Shown here piece after piece: positions 1-11,480 of a stretch of DNA of 64,000 nucleotides (the stretch's first letter is position 1; each line of letters begins with the position of its first letter). The notes below the pieces were generated by a model. The model was given only the letters and a program-made list of their open reading frames with translations. It was not told the DNA's origin and searched no databases. The DNA lies in the NCBI GenBank assembly GCA_013399855.1, contig VXAY01004358.1:63294-127293 (forward strand). Direction: 5' to 3'. The translations under genes were made by a program, and so were the position numbers. The stretch comes from Oxyruncus cristatus (lineage: Eukaryota > Chordata > Aves > Passeriformes > Cotingidae).

Positions 1-13
1 TTTTTTTTTTTTT
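1..13. repeat. poly-T run at window edge
   Basis: Thirteen T residues open the window. The run is cut by the window boundary, so its full length and origin (simple repeat or complement of a poly-A tail) cannot be judged. Confidence 0.9.
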
Positions 14-274
14 GGACAGGCATGGATTCTTCTTTCAGAAGACAAGAGCAATTCCATCACTTGAGAAATTTAGTGATTTACTCAAGGTGTAGAATTTTCT
101 AGGATGTTCTGCAGGTTGGTTTTTTTTTTAAATAATTAAATACTAGCATCAGTGCAGAGGTTGATGTGATTTCATAGCACAGCAGGATTCCCATCACAGC
201 TGAGAATAGTTTTTAATCTTCTACTTGGTATCAGAAACAGCTAACCTTGGAGGAGATCAGCCAAGCAAGGTCGT

Positions 275-374
275 AAGGGTGCATTTTTAGAGTGGTGCCT
301 AGTGATTTAGCCACATGACTTCCATTACTTTAAATCACTAAATCATTAGGCACCACTTTAAAATATTACCCCTT
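275..374. mobile_element. Palindromic MITE-like element
   Basis: Two arms of about 36 bp (275-310 and 338-374) are inverted copies of each other at roughly 80% identity. Their inner 20 bp, containing GTGGTGCCTA and its complement TAGGCACCAC, differ at one position. The centre is about 27 bp. The layout (A/T-rich outer TIR, then GTGCCTAA..TTAGGCAC, then a CCATT-rich middle) resembles an ancient family of short non-autonomous DNA transposons that I remember from turtle, crocodile and bird genomes, but I cannot name it. No target-site duplication is obvious, as expected for an old copy. It has no coding capacity. Confidence 0.6.
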
Positions 375-1513
375 GAGTCCCCTTCTTAAGGAACCTCATG
401 CAACATTTACATAGAACAAATCAGAAACCCCTCTTTAGTACTAATATTTGCCTTAGCTCACTCCTAAGACAGTTTTCTTTGCACTACTGCACTTGATTAA
501 TTAATTGAAAAATCTCATGTGGCTGTTTTGCACCCTGCCATTTATATTTGAATTTGTCATCTAGGCTTCAAATACGACTTCAAGAGAGATGTGGAGTTAC
601 ACAGTTTTCCATTCACCTTTATTCAAGAATGTCCATGTCTCAGATTTCAGCTATATGTCTGTGAGCACTACTAACAAGCTGGTGCATACTTGAACATCTT
701 TCTGAATAGAACTAAGGCCGCAGATAAGGAAATTTAAATTAAACAACTGTTTTAATTTTTTTTCTGTGCTTAATAATTAAAAAACCTGAACCTGAATCTT
801 CTATTTCAATGTAAACTGATATCCACTTTAAACGAATAATACATTTAACTGCTTGACACATCAGCTGGAATGATTAAATTATGTAGCAGTAGAGATATCT
901 CAGGAAGTAATGACAGGTGGGACAAACCTACTAACAGTAGTTTGAAATAGTGGAGGGGGAGAAACATTTTGAAATGTCAAGATATCAGCATCAACCTCAT
1001 CATTGCAAAATACAGTTTCAAGTTTATATCCTTTTGCTATTTAACCACCATTTCAAACTCTTTTTGAATTGTTTGGACTAAGAGGTGTGTGTTTGTAGAT
1101 GTGAATATGCATATGCATATGTAAGTACATGGAAAGAGCAAGCTCTTGCTTCCCTTGTGTCATTAGAAGGATAATGAAGGGATGTCCTTCATGTCCAGTG
1201 CTAGGACATTGTGCTTAACTTAGACAGAAGCACATGGAAAGAGGAAGACCCCACCCTGCTGTTGAGGGAGAGCTGAAAGCCAGTTTTTTTCTCAGTATTT
1301 TATTAGTCTAGAAGCCATGCACTATTTTGAAGCTCACCACTTGTTAGAAGAGGTCTCTCTGTTCTTTTCTATTACAGTAAGATTGAGAAAATTAACCTCA
1401 CTAAATTGTTGAGATATTTGTAAGGAACAGCTCCAGAGTCACAAAGAAACACAGTCAGGATACATTAGGGTACAAAGTCACTGAGAGTTAGCCCTGGGTA
1501 TTCCTGCTGGATC
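375..1513. other. Unique AT-rich DNA, no gene seen
   Basis: No open frame, repeat family or RNA gene is recognisable here. The only structure noticed is a short ATATGC run near 1107-1121 within a GT-rich stretch. Confidence 0.6.
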
Positions 1514-1925
1514 GCAGAACCACAGAGTCACAGAACCATTAAGATTGCAAAATACCTTTAAAATCATTGAGTTCAACCATTAACTCAACATCACTGGGTT
1601 TACCACTAAACTATATCACCAAGTGCCACATTCACACACCTGTTGAACTCTACCAAGGATAGTGACTCCATCACTTCCCTGGGTAGCCTTTTCTGATGTC
1701 AGACCACCCTTTCAGTGAAAACATTTTTCCTCATATCCAATCTTCCCCGCAAAACTTGAGGCCAGTTTCTCTGGTTCTCTCACCTGAGAGAAGAGACTGA
1801 TCTTTACCAGGTTATAACCTCTTTTCAGGTAGATGTAGAGAGTGACAATGTCTCCCCTGAGCCTCCTTTTCTTCAGGCTAAACAACCTCAGCTCCCTCTG
1901 CCACTCCTCATAAGCCTTGTGCTCT
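1514..1925 (-). mobile_element. CR1 LINE, 3' end fragment
   Basis: Read on the plus strand, this starts with CACAGAGTCACAGAACC, the complement of the ATTCTATGATTCT-type CR1 3' terminus. It then follows the CR1 3' region in order: the 'gagttcaacc' block, 'gtgactccatcacttccctgg', 'tttcagtgaaaacatttttcc', 'gtctcccctgagcctcc' and 'ccactcctcataagcc'. The element therefore lies on the minus strand. It keeps only about 410 bp of the 3' end, a normal 5' truncation for CR1. A minus-strand frame over 1712-2005 still shows the ORF2 C-terminal pattern YEEW-RELRLFSL-KRRLRGD. Many substitutions indicate an old insertion. Confidence 0.93.
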
Positions 1926-2019
1926 GAAATATGCTTTTTGCTGCACCACTGCATTTTACACCATTGTACTTTGTCAGGGCAAACAAGTTGGACTAAGCCA
2001 CACAAAATTCTTATTATTT

Positions 2020-2040
2020 AGCTGTTCTTGAAGAACAGCT
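2020..2040. repeat. Perfect 10-bp-arm palindrome
   Basis: Arms AGCTGTTCTT and AAGAACAGCT flank a single G and are perfectly complementary. The site lies about 95 bp beyond the CR1 fragment. It contains TGTTCT and AGAACA half-sites in everted order, the reverse of the classical AGAACAnnnTGTTCT steroid-receptor element, so a regulatory role is only a guess. Confidence 0.85.
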
Positions 2041-5000
2041 TATGCTTGCAGGTGCTGTTGGATGTCTGCTCTTGATGCAGCACATAAAGTAGGCAACATC
2101 CAGCCAGGAGCAGCTTCTGAGGGTATCAGCCCTGCTGAGGGAGAATCAGAAGGTGCAAGCTGTAAGCAAACCTCGTTGGTACATAATTGGGTGATTGGTG
2201 AAAGACTCACATGTCTAAGCACTTAGAGTAAATTTCTGCTTCCTTCAGGGTCTGACTAACGTTTCTCAGCTGATTCTTTTTTAGTTTTGGAGCCACCAAA
2301 AGGCATGCCCTCTAAGAAACTGGGTGTCTAGCTGCTTCAAGCTGAACAGTTTGAAAGGACTAGTACAAAAGTATTGAACTCCAATATCAAATTAATTTCT
2401 CTAGGAGATGGGGGTGATCCAAGTTGGGTTTTCCATGCTCAGTATTAAACATTATGTTTCTTTTTCAATGTGGACCCTATTTTTGCATAACTTGATTTAC
2501 CCAACCTTGTGAATCACAGAGTCCTGAGAAGATTTCTGGTCATTGTGGAATTAAAAAGTAATTATTCCATTCCTCTAGTGGGACTGGAAGTGACAAGTCT
2601 GGTGATTAATTTCCTATACTCCACTGGTTTTCCTCTTAAGAAGCAAGGGCAGAACAACTTCTCTTTCACTTCCATGAGAGGCTCCATCTCAGTCTAACAA
2701 AGATTCAACAGCAACAGCCTCCTGAAGATGTGTTCCCCAAGAGAATTCCCTCTTTGCAGGAAGCTCTCATTAAAGCACTAGGTATGGCACATCCTCTGCA
2801 TTACTTTTCCCAATGAATCAAATTCAGCATCCATGAAACCTAAATTCACTAATTCTGTAGCCAGACATAATTACAAACAAATACTGTAATTTTATTATTG
2901 ATTGTTTATAAGGTATCAAAGAAAAACAAGAATTACATCAGAAAGAGCCTCGGTAGAAGTTGTCCATAACTGTCCAAACTTTAAATGTCCTTAACTTTAA
3001 GTATAGGTAAAGTTTCCAATAAATATCAGACTGCTTTAATTTCTAGCATTATTTTTAGAAAATGCAAACAAAAAAAGTATGATTTTGCTCAAGACATGAA
3101 GAGGAGAAATTAAATAGGCCTTTAAGGAATTTTAAATTACTGGAAAGGTCCCTGTCTACATGAAGAGAGAAAATTATTACTTCTCTGCAGTGCAAGTTAC
3201 ATATTTAGTGGTTTCTTTACACGGAAAATATACTCCATTAATCATGTCAGAATACCTCATTTAGTTTAGGTCTTTATGTTTAGCAAACCATTTAGTTTAA
3301 ACTAAAGGTCTGTAAGAATTTTTTTTTAATGTTTGAGGGAATGTTGTGTTTCAATGTCAGAAAAATCCATGACAATTTTTTTGTAAAAAGCTCACCTCAA
3401 ATTAAAGCCAAACCTACAAAATTTTCGGTTTGCCAAATTGAAATTCCATCACATTCCATTTAAAAATAAGAAAGAGTAGAAACCATTTGGTGTTTTTTCA
3501 AAAGAAACATGTTTCTTAGGCTCTCTAGCCTCTGTCTTTTCCCACAGGCTGAGCTGGAAAGAGCCTGGGATATGGGAAGCACTGGAAACTTGGTGAATGT
3601 CCTTGGGTCTGAGGAGCCAGAACTTCAGAGTTCCCTTTGAGTCACTCTGTTAGGAAGTACACAGAAGCTATCAGTCTTCAAGGTCAAAGGTTTTGTGGGT
3701 TGAAAGGAGTCCAGAATCTATTAACTCTTAGAATTGCATAATTCAATTGGGCGTAACACCAAGAATTGAGGTCAGTGTGTTGGTGGGGAATCTGAGAAGA
3801 GAATGTGAGTAGTCTCCATAGATATGAGTGCAGTAAAATCTGGAGGCTGAGTAGGTCTGGTGGAACTAAAGAAATTTTGGTACCTCTGTCAATAGCTGTA
3901 AATATATAATTAATTATTTTGTTGGCAGATTGTGTCTATCAGAGCAGTGAATATCTGAAAGAGACTTCCAGTTACACACAGAGGGGTCAAAAACCCCTCT
4001 AATATGGCAGCAGGGGATGGACTTGATGAACCATGATGAACTCCTTGAACTTTGCCACCCAGAGTTCAACAGACTACTTTAGTTTCAGTGTGGAGAAGCC
4101 TAGAGGGTTCTGACAGAAATTGTTGAAGGTTCAGTAGCCAGGGTCGCCTTCTCTGTCATAGGAGAGGAACCCCACTGCAGTCAGGCAGCTTGATGAAAAC
4201 TTTCACTTAGGATAGTGGTCTTTATAAAGGCTTTTACATCCAGTCAGCTGGAATTTGATAGGACTTAAGGTCTGAATTCTATTGCAAGCAAGTAAGGAGG
4301 GGACAGATTTTACAAAATTCTCCCTCAAAATGTGCAAAATTTAGCTGTTTCAAAAGTTTCATCAGCATCACTTCTCTGCACAAACAGTGGGTGTTACACA
4401 ATCCTGAGGATATGATAAAAAGAACTGTCATCCTTTTTGGCCCATGTGTTTTAGTTTGCTTCAATTAGAAATAAGTGTGTAAGAAGGGCAAAGGAAGGGT
4501 GGAGTCATCCTCATCTGGATTTGAATCAAGGGCTTAGAAAAAACTCCACAAAGCCCCTTGGCTTACATGGACCCAAGGGGAATTTTGCATTTGTTTTAGC
4601 AAGACACAGATTTTTACCTGATGTTTTTAAAGTTGTGATGTCAGGTCCCTGAAATGAAATCAGGTCCCTCCTGGCAAAATTTGAATAACTGTTGTTTTGC
4701 CTTGCATCATCAATTGTATGAACAATAAACCATGAAAGAGTTTCTAACTACTGTACCAAAATAAGATCCTTTCTGGTGATTTCTCACTGGCAAGGATATG
4801 TGTCAGACAACAGAATATAATATATCTTTTTTTATTTAGTCATGATATCACCTGGAGTTTCTTGACATCAATTTAAGATTTCTGAGATGCCAAAGTTGCT
4901 CCACTTGTGAACACAGAAAAAAAAAAAATCAACTGTGGAACAAAATCTCAATAAAGTTGTTTGAAAATAATACTTGACTTCATTTATGACAAACCTCCCA

Positions 5001-6400
5001 TCTCTATGCATTCTGTTTAAGCTCTCAGAGGAGGGTGAGGTTTGCTAGTGTGCCAGTCAAGCCAAGAGGGGATGTTTCACTTGCAATTGTAAACCTAACA
5101 GTATTGGAAATATGTGAATAGCCTTAACAATAACCTACCTAAATTGCTACTACATTCTCTAAAACATATTTGATTCTTTTAGAGCCTCTGTATGAGAGAC
5201 ACCAGTGGAAAGAACTTTTCCATAATTTTGTTTTCCTCTCTTCTGGAGTCCTCATTTTCCTTCTCTGGAGTCCTCTGAAAATACTGGCTTTAAATGGAAG
5301 AGTAAAATAAAGCCCTGCCATCAGTCTTTCTCTTTTTCAGTTTTTCTGTTGTGTCTTTTCCTCTCATCACAGTGTTCTCAAATTTGACAAGCAGCATTGT
5401 TCAGGACTACCTGATGTTCTGTGGATATGCCCGTGTTTGGATTGTCTCTTACACATTCCAAGGAATATGTTCAAATAATCAATGAAGATAAGCAGTCATA
5501 GCTGCCAGAATGGCTCCACTGCAGCAAAAAACACGTATGATCACAGTGCTGCTGACTATTATTTGTAAACTCATGAAAAGCATATTTTCAGGAAGAAAAT
5601 CATAGTTGTGGTCAGTGTCTGGAAGTGTTTATAACAAAGGTATATTTGTTTGTGTTGTATAGGCAATGTCCAACTTTGCAATCATGAGCCTTGATTCGAA
5701 CCTTAAACCTTTGCCAAAATAACCACAAGTGGGACAACTCCCATTGACATCAGTGAAGCTGATCTTTTGGAGTGAAACACATTCTTAAATGTTTGTTGGA
5801 CACAGAACTTCCATGAGATTTGTACTGGGATTTTTTAAAAGTTTTACCTACCTGAACATGGTTTTTTGGATCATGGAATTTTTGTTCCCCATGCTAAGTT
5901 CTTTAGGCCCTTAACGTGATCACGGCCACTGCATTTTATCATGAAACAGTCTCCTCCCTGATGCAGAAAAGTTCTAGATGGTAATAAAAGGCATAGAATA
6001 CCCTAAATACTAGTATTATTTATCCCTGCCTCTGTGGTGATAGCAGATGAAAAGCAATGTTTTCTAGCTATGAACACATGTAGAAAACTCTCTGCCCATG
6101 TCTGGGGAAAGAAAGCAGAAAAAGTACTGAGACTGTGCCTCAGGAGTGTTGGGCTGCAGCAGTGCATGGACCACCTTGGCTGCCTCCCTGACAACTGGTG
6201 AAGGAAGGACCACAATTATCAATGGCCAAAGCTACAAAATATTTCTAATCTGCTCCTATGCAAGATGAATAGGAAATGAGTAGTTTGATTTATCACCATG
6301 TAGCTTTGGTTGCCTCTGTGTTTCTCCTTTTGTGTCCACTCTTTTGCTGTTGGTAAAACTTCTAGCCTGGTTCTATTCAATAAACCTGAAATTAAGAGAT
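2041..6400. other. Unique AT-rich DNA, no gene seen
   Basis: Open frames here are at most about 70 codons and show no recognisable domain, coding bias or splice context. Only minor structure is visible: an A-run near 4918-4928 and a small hairpin at 4554-4580 with CCCCTTGG/CCAAGGGG arms. No transposon family was recognised. Confidence 0.55.
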
Positions 6401-6437
6401 TGAAAAAAAAAACCAAACCAGCAAAACACCCCAAACC
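6401..6437. repeat. Short A/C-rich tract
   Basis: After the first base the plus strand is almost entirely A and C, apart from one G. It belongs to the same compositional class as the much longer tracts at 7146 and 55855. Confidence 0.7.
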
Positions 6438-7145
6438 TGATCCAATGGCAATTTTCCTTCTCCGGAAGTAAGTATTATGCTCTGTCCTGAACTAATTGAT
6501 GTGTTATTTTTTTAAAATGTCACCCAGTTTTTCTAAGACTTAGATATATCAGAGGCTTCAGTAGCCTAAAAAATGAACAATGAAAGAGTTAGGAAGTATG
6601 TTTTGTAACTCTTTAGATGTTAATCTTGATAACAAATGTTTGCTCTTACTTGATCCAAACCAAATTCTTAGCTGTAGTGTGAACAACTGAGATGAATGGG
6701 AAGGATTGTTGTAGATTTGATTAATCCATTGGCTTTTGTATAGCTCAAAATCCAGGCTTTCAAACAATTTAATGCAAGCTTGAGTGTTTAAATTATACTT
6801 TGAAGAACTTAGAAGAGCTATGTGACAACCTTCAGTCACTGAGTTCTTCTTCAGCAGCACCTAATGATGTCCATGGGTCAGAGTACCAATGGTCATAATT
6901 TTATTTCCTAGTAAATATTTTCTTGATGAATTTTCTTGGTGAAGGGTGTTGTTTTCCCTGTGTTAAAACATTTTAAAAAGAGTCAATTTCAATGATGTGT
7001 AGGACAAAAGAAAACTGAAAGAGAGAATTGTGATAATGAATCATTCTGCTTTGGCAGTAACACAACCGAATATTTTGATTTTTTTATTTCAAACATTTGT
7101 TTTAATAAAATATTTAATGTGGGCTGAAACAGTGAAAGCCACAAC
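6438..7145. other. Unique DNA, no gene seen
   Basis: Includes an open minus-strand frame of 100 codons (6558-6860) without recognisable motifs. It is AT-rich, and I treat the frame as a chance ORF. Confidence 0.5.
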
Positions 7146-7499
7146 AAATTTAAAAAAAAAAACCAAAACAAAAAAAGGACAACAAACAAACAAACAAAAA
7201 ACAACAACAACAAAAAAAACCCAAGGGGAAAAACAAACAAAAAAACCCACAAAAAACCCCAAAACCAAAACAAAACAAAAACAAACAAACAACAAAAAAA
7301 CAAAACAAACAAACAAACAAACAAAAAACAACAACAACAAAAAAAACCCAAGGGGAAAAACAAACAAAAAAACCCACAAAAAACCCCAAAACCAAAACAA
7401 AACAAAAACAAACAAACAACAAAAAAACAAAACAAACAAACAAACAAACAAAAAAAACCAAAAAACCAAACAAAAACCAACCAACCAACAAACAAAAAA
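7146..7499. repeat. Long A/C-only tract with 127-bp tandem duplication
   Basis: About 350 bp in which the plus strand is almost pure A and C, built from AAAC, AACC, CAA and longer A-runs. Within it a 127-bp unit (about 7182-7308) is repeated next to itself (about 7309-7435, running on to about 7452). Matching landmarks fall exactly 127 bp apart: CCCAAGGGG at 7220 and 7347, and ACCAAAACAAAAC at 7264 and 7391. Stop codons need a T on the A/C strand or an A on the T/G strand, so both strands stay open by composition. This creates spurious frames of 110-170 codons: Lys/Asn/Thr/Gln-rich on plus, Phe/Val/Cys/Leu-rich on minus. Confidence 0.93.
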
Positions 7500-9438
7500 G
7501 ACCAAAAAATCTTTATTTACCTCAAGTACTTTTAAAAAATAAATATTTAGAAAATCTTGGTGGTCAGTTAGAATGGTGTGATTGAGACCAGTGGCACTCC
7601 AGAGAATGCTTTAGATGATGTTTTGCTCCCACTCAATAAACAGGTCAGATGACGTGGTCAATCTTGTCAGTAAGCCTGAATGACGAAGGAAGCTGCACAG
7701 GTCTGTGAATCTCCATGAAGCTGCAAAATGGCTACAGCCCTGACATAAAACATGGTTTCCTCTTCCACTGTTTGAGGAGGATCTTCTGTGTAGCCACACT
7801 TCCATGTTACCAGTTATCTCAGGAGCAGCAGTTATCTCAGGTCCTCCCACTGTCATCTCTTCTCTATTTGACATCTCTGCCTGTTTGACATTCACAAGGG
7901 AACAGCTCTGTGTCCAGTCTTGGCTTCTCATCTGGGAGCAGCCAAATACAGGGCTTTGGTCCTGAGGAGCAGCATGTTAACTCAGGGATCACCTACCTTA
8001 AACCTTCTATCTTGGTCAAGCAGCTGTTCTTCTACCTTTAGCACACACCCAGAGCTCATGCCTTTAAAGAAAGATGCTTCAATTGGTCTGCTTCTGCATT
8101 GTTTATGTCTTTGTGGAAAAAAATTCCTTCGTGCTGCAGTTACCGTATTTTTAGACTCAAAAGGTTTTGAAATCATAGATTTATTCATAAGATAGTAATG
8201 CTAATGTCCGCCTGACTTTTTGACTCTTTTGGCTGCAAGTAGAAGTTTAGTCCTTAATTGTTAGATGGTTCTCACTTCTCATTCAAAATGATAACCCCAA
8301 AGTTGTTTTTCTGTTATATGGAAAAAGCTGATGGAAAACATTCATTCAGCAATGATTTATCTCATGAGTTTCTTAGTGTTTATTATTTTCCCTGCCACTT
8401 ATTTTTAGCTTGTGGTCTTTGGCATGTTGATTAGGCAAAGCACCACATATTCATGCAAATATACTGCTACATATATGTTACAAAATGCAAGAAGCCCCTC
8501 TATAGAAGAAGACTGCTCATTATGTACAATTAGTGATGGAGAAGTTAAAACTGACTTCTGGATGTTCTGGTACCCTGTATCAAATCAGAATGTGAGATAA
8601 ATATCTCCTCAGTATCCCTCTAAGCCCTTTGCTGAGTCTCAGGGTTGTTTCATTGTCCAAGCTGTTCTGACCTTCACCTCATCAGAAAGTCCCACTTTCC
8701 AATTTTGTGCTACCATCTCTTGATCAATATGAGAAGGAAAGGAGCATCTCCTTGGGGGAAAAAGTAGAGCTCCATAGCCTTGCTGTATTTCCTTGGAAAG
8801 GCAATAAAATGTCATATCAGTTACGTATAATATGTACTCTCACATGATCTGTCAGTTATGCAAGGACTTATTTTGCAGAATAACAGGGTTGCTGGCAATA
8901 TAGAGTAGAAATAACATTTTTAAAAATACCATACCTTATATATAAGCACCTGGAAAGTCTGAGGAAACTCCCTAAGATGAAGTTTCCACTTTGTTAACTA
9001 TGCAATGGTTCCTTACTCTTTATTGTTGCAAAGTTTTGTACTGTGAAGTAATGCCCCTTTTTTTTCTTTAATTATTTATTCTTTAAATTGAAGGTCCAAT
9101 TTTGGCTTGTTTGCAAACATTTTGATACAGAATTTTATCTTTGATAGATAACAGCCTTTAGTTCTGAAACTGCTTAGGCATCATGATGAAAGGCACTTTT
9201 GATGCAAGATTTTAAGATAATGCAGTCTACAATTCTTTCCAGAGGATGAACTTGTATTTCCTGTTTCACAACACTGTGGGTTGGAAATTGCCAGCTAAAC
9301 AGAGATTTATGTTGCTATTAGGTGTTTTAGTTTTTTGTGAGTTAATGTCTTCTTTAGACAGGCACTTTATTGTTTTCTCTTCCATTTTCCATAAATGTGA
9401 AACTGAAAAGAGAAAAATAATCAAGGACTCTAGGACAC
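7500..9438. other. Unique DNA, no gene seen
   Basis: Slightly more GC-balanced around 7560-8060, where a 106-codon minus frame (7611-7931) and a 91-codon plus frame (7920-8195) exist. Neither resembles a known protein and neither has a convincing splice or promoter context. No repeat family was identified. Confidence 0.5.
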
Positions 9439-9536
9439 GTTTGGTTTGGTGTAGTTTTTTGTTTTGGTTTGGTTTTGGGTTTTTTTGTTTTTTTTGGTTT
9501 GGTTTTTTTTTTTTTTTTTTTTTTTGGGGGGGGGTT
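9439..9536. repeat. T/G-only tract with long T-run and nine G
   Basis: The plus strand is almost all T and G (GTTTGG, GGTTTT units). It ends in more than 20 consecutive T followed by nine G (9526-9534). It is the complement-type counterpart of the A/C tract at 7146. The homopolymers make the exact length assembly-sensitive. Confidence 0.9.
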
Positions 9537-10043
9537 AATTGATATAGATAGCTTCTTCTTTATCATGTATTCTTTTATTTAAATAGCCTCTGAAAAATTG
9601 TGTAAGGACATATTATTTGCTTAAAAGCAAATACTTCGATTTCCAAAATAGTAAAAGAATGGCATGCAGAGAAAAATTCTTCCCCACATTTGAGCTCTAA
9701 ACTCAACTGCCATCAGGACAGACTGTACACAAAAATAAATGTGGATTTCTCTGTTTTTAAAAGAAGAAAATGGTGGGGATTTTTAACAATGATTTCCATG
9801 ATATTTGCAAATTTTGGGCTGTCCTTATACACCATTCATTGTGTGGGTTTTATACTGCCAGAGAGAGCCTAGGCACCCAGAGGAAGTCACACTTATAGCC
9901 CAAACAAACCTGCTGATAAACTGAGAAAAAAACCAATAATATGGGTGAAAATGCATAAAGTGCATACATTATACTATATTGTATGACTTGTGTATTCATT
10001 GGACACATCAATTTTTTCAGTTTTCCCATGTCACTTGGGAGAT
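9537..10043. other. Unique AT-rich DNA before the foldback element
   Basis: No gene or known repeat. At 10019-10030 the sequence CAGTTTTCCCAT also appears as a complement inside the left arm of the downstream foldback (10065-10077), so the inverted repeat may have extended slightly further out originally. Confidence 0.5.
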
Positions 10044-10483
10044 TGTTGCAGTAAACCTGCAGGATATGGGAAAACTGTTTGTTTTAAGACATGTTACAAG
10101 ATGGCTTGTTTGTAATCCTTTTGCTACCTCGTGGTTCTTCTTCCCAGTGACCCCCACGGCAGGTATTGTCCCATGAAAGAATGTCCCTGAAAAGATACCT
10201 TGAGTGCTCTCATTGGCCCCTCTTGACCCCTTCCTATTGGTTGTTTCACAGGGTTAGCCAATTACAGGTAACAGGAAGGGGTTAACAACCAATAGGAAGG
10301 GGTCAAAGGGGGCTAATGAGAGCACTTAGGGTATCTTCTCAGGACATTCCTGCATGGGACAATGCCTGCTGTAGGGGTTACTGGGAAGAAGAACCACGAG
10401 GTAGCAAAAGGATTACAAACAAGCCATCTTGGAACATGCTTTAGACAAACAGTTTTCCCATATCCTGCAGGTTTACTGCAACA
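10044..10483. mobile_element. Large foldback (inverted-repeat) element
   Basis: The left arm 10044-10245 and right arm 10284-10483 are reverse complements over about 200 bp at roughly 90% identity. They include an uninterrupted match of about 47 bp around 'ctacctcgtggttcttctt'. The central loop is about 38 nt (10246-10283). The whole unit begins TGTTGCAG and ends CTGCAACA. It is flanked by GGAGAT on the left and GGACAT on the right, a possible imperfect 6-bp target duplication. Arms contain CCAAT-type boxes (CCTATTGG and complement). There is no coding capacity. It could be a palindromic MITE/foldback transposon or an inverted duplication of an LTR-like sequence. The family is not recognised. 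Confidence 0.85.
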
Positions 10484-11480
10484 GGACATCAGATTATCAC
10501 ATGGGAGGTATTAATGTAATGAGAAAGGAGATCATAGTCTGTGGATCAGCATATGTCACTGCAGCACTTTGAAGGTACCACAGGTATTTCTGACTGGCAT
10601 TGGTTTTGCAATTAGTGACACAAATGAGGACGCACAAGTCTAATGTCGGCAGGAGAGGTGCTGCGTTGTTTTTGAACTGTGGTGGATGCAGAAGAGGTGT
10701 GTGGGGGAGTGGCATTTGGGGCTTTTTCTTTAATTATCAAACCACACCAAGGAAAAAGCCACATTCCTATTCTGACTGGTGCCTCACCAAGAACCTTGTC
10801 CAGCCCTGGCTCAGTTGAGGAGGTCACAGTTTGGTTGGATCGCTCCAGAAACCTCTCTTCTCTTTTTTCAATTTTGTGTGCCTGATGTGATTAATATTCC
10901 AGGCAGCATTTCATAAAATATTTTTGCTGCTTTTTTGTGCCTTGTGAATGACATGTCGTTGCTTCAAGGATGATTTTCCTATTGGCAAGATGAGGACGTG
11001 GCACACCGAGTATCACCTTCAGGAACAAGCAATATAAGTACTATAATGAGACGGGTCTTTGCAGAGCCTGTAATTGGTGACAAGGCATGGCAGCTTTGCA
11101 TCAGACAGAGATGTACAACACAGGGCTGATTAATGAGGCTGGAACATCACAGTTGAGAGCCTTCCAGTCACTACTAGACAGAAAAATGTCATATATTCTG
11201 CATGTTGTTACTACGCCCAGAGTCTCCAATTCTCATCACAAAACCTTTAGGTAGGCCAACTCAAGCTAATCCAGGATGGGATTCTGCTTCCTCTTAGACG
11301 GATTATCAGTGCTGTGGCCTGCAATCCATCATTGTTGATCCCAGCTCTCATGGACAGCAGCAACAATCATTTCAGCTTGCAGATCTGCTCACTTTAATTG
11401 GGTTAATTTAGTAACCCTCCTACTACTGAAGTCAGCTTGGAAAGAGATATAATATTTTCAGTTATGAAGACCTAGAAATT
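10484..11480. other. Possible conserved non-coding block
   Basis: Repeat-free sequence with more even composition than its surroundings. From about 10900 it has several homeodomain-like TAAT/ATTA cores (near 10890, 11130 and 11395) and CAATCA/ATTGTTG elements. Overlapping open frames of 68-72 codons on both strands at 10497-10885 show no known domain. It is listed as non-coding because no reading frame stands out. Conservation is an impression from texture, not something measured. Confidence 0.25.

Noticed and set aside
3990..4060. 'ggatggacttgatgaacc' resembling the CR1 'ggttggacttgatgatc' block
   Set aside because: Neighbouring consensus blocks are missing on both sides, too short to call.
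6989..7542. Open frames of 110-170 codons on both strands (Phe/Val/Cys-rich and Lys/Asn/Thr-rich)
   Set aside because: They lie in an A/C-only tract, where stop codons cannot form on either strand. The peptides are composition artefacts.
9526..9534. Run of nine G after T-run, and G-rich T/G tracts, as interstitial telomere sequence
   Set aside because: Vertebrate telomere repeats are TTAGGG. These tracts lack A and any regular hexamer.
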